Positions 63,882-64,000 of a stretch of 64,000 nucleotides of DNA are shown piece after piece (within the stretch, counting starts at the first letter, position 1; each line of letters starts with the position of its first letter). Position numbers and translations under genes: made by a program. The DNA is taken from assembly GCF_007741535.1 (NCBI RefSeq), contig NZ_CP036525.1:8122001-8186000 (forward strand), in the 5' to 3' direction. The notes under the pieces are model-generated. The model ran no database searches, was not told the origin of the DNA, and saw only the letters and a list, made by a program, of their open reading frames with translations. The stretch is from Rubripirellula lacrimiformis (lineage in GTDB: Bacteria > Planctomycetota > Planctomycetia > Pirellulales > Pirellulaceae).

Positions 63882-64000
63882 CGCCTGACTCTAGCCTCCC
63901 ACCTTCTTCGTACTCGTACTCTGCATCGCGGTACTCGCACTCCTACTCGATCCCCAAACCGCACCCGCATGTCCCACCTGCAGCCTGATCGCGTCTTCCC

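Overview
The window is a stretch of chromosome from a planctomycete, most likely a Rhodopirellula-like member of the Pirellulaceae. This is inferred from gene content: a dockerin-type surface protein with the planctomycete leader (R-LR-ETLQSRRLFAAD), multi-haem DUF1080/PA14 and redoxin/monooxygenase-like secreted proteins, PEP-CTERM proteins, PQQ-propeller proteins, an HPD-less J-like protein beside an Hsp70, and short palindromic repeats ending in TTTAGCCGCG or CGGCTAAACGA. No rRNA, canonical tRNA or CRISPR array was found.

Left part (1-11.2 kb) is accessory DNA. Positions 98-844 hold a decayed copy of the 5' end of the following surface-protein gene, fused to the C-terminal part of a sulfotransferase. 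The intact surface protein (973-3165) follows, with dockerin, Ser/Thr-rich linker, SdrD-B-like and hydrolase-like segments. From about 3.6 to 11 kb is the debris of an integrated plasmid- or phage-like element on the minus strand: a coiled-coil protein, an HELAH metallopeptidase-like protein, a RepA-type AAA ATPase split by a complete IS1182-family element (17-bp inverted ends, CGTA target duplication), a small coupled ORF, an array of tRNA-D-arm-like hairpin units, a TIR-domain protein with a zinc-ribbon-like N-terminus, and a winged-helix remnant.

Middle part (11.2-36 kb) is mostly ordinary chromosome. A minus-strand cluster carries a membrane-anchored protein, a sodium:solute symporter, a previously easy-to-miss 41-aa membrane ORF, a PyrB-like carbamoyltransferase, asnB and an M20 carbamoylase/allantoate-amidohydrolase-like enzyme; the first four overlap by 1-8 nt. 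Then come an Hsp70 and J-like pair, two secreted oxidative/sugar-related proteins, a DUF4153/4173-like membrane protein, a DUF5722-like protein, nth, proB, purF and a CinA-like protein.

Right part (36-64 kb) begins with a giant MscK-like channel. A sigma-54-type promoter then precedes a tightly packed operon of a BON-MscS channel, an NtrC-type response regulator, an HPt protein and an AI-2E-family permease. A GntR / Gfo-Idh-MocA / deoC catabolic operon, a BamB-like propeller, a rhodanese, two alpha/beta hydrolases, a redoxin-cytochrome-monooxygenase-EF-hand chimera, and a divergent pair of PEP-CTERM proteins (one with a SpoIID domain) follow. Next is an XPB helicase plus DUF790 (Bax1-like) nuclease pair, preceded by a SNF2 gene that has lost its ATPase domain in frame. 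The window ends in small hypothetical secreted and membrane proteins.
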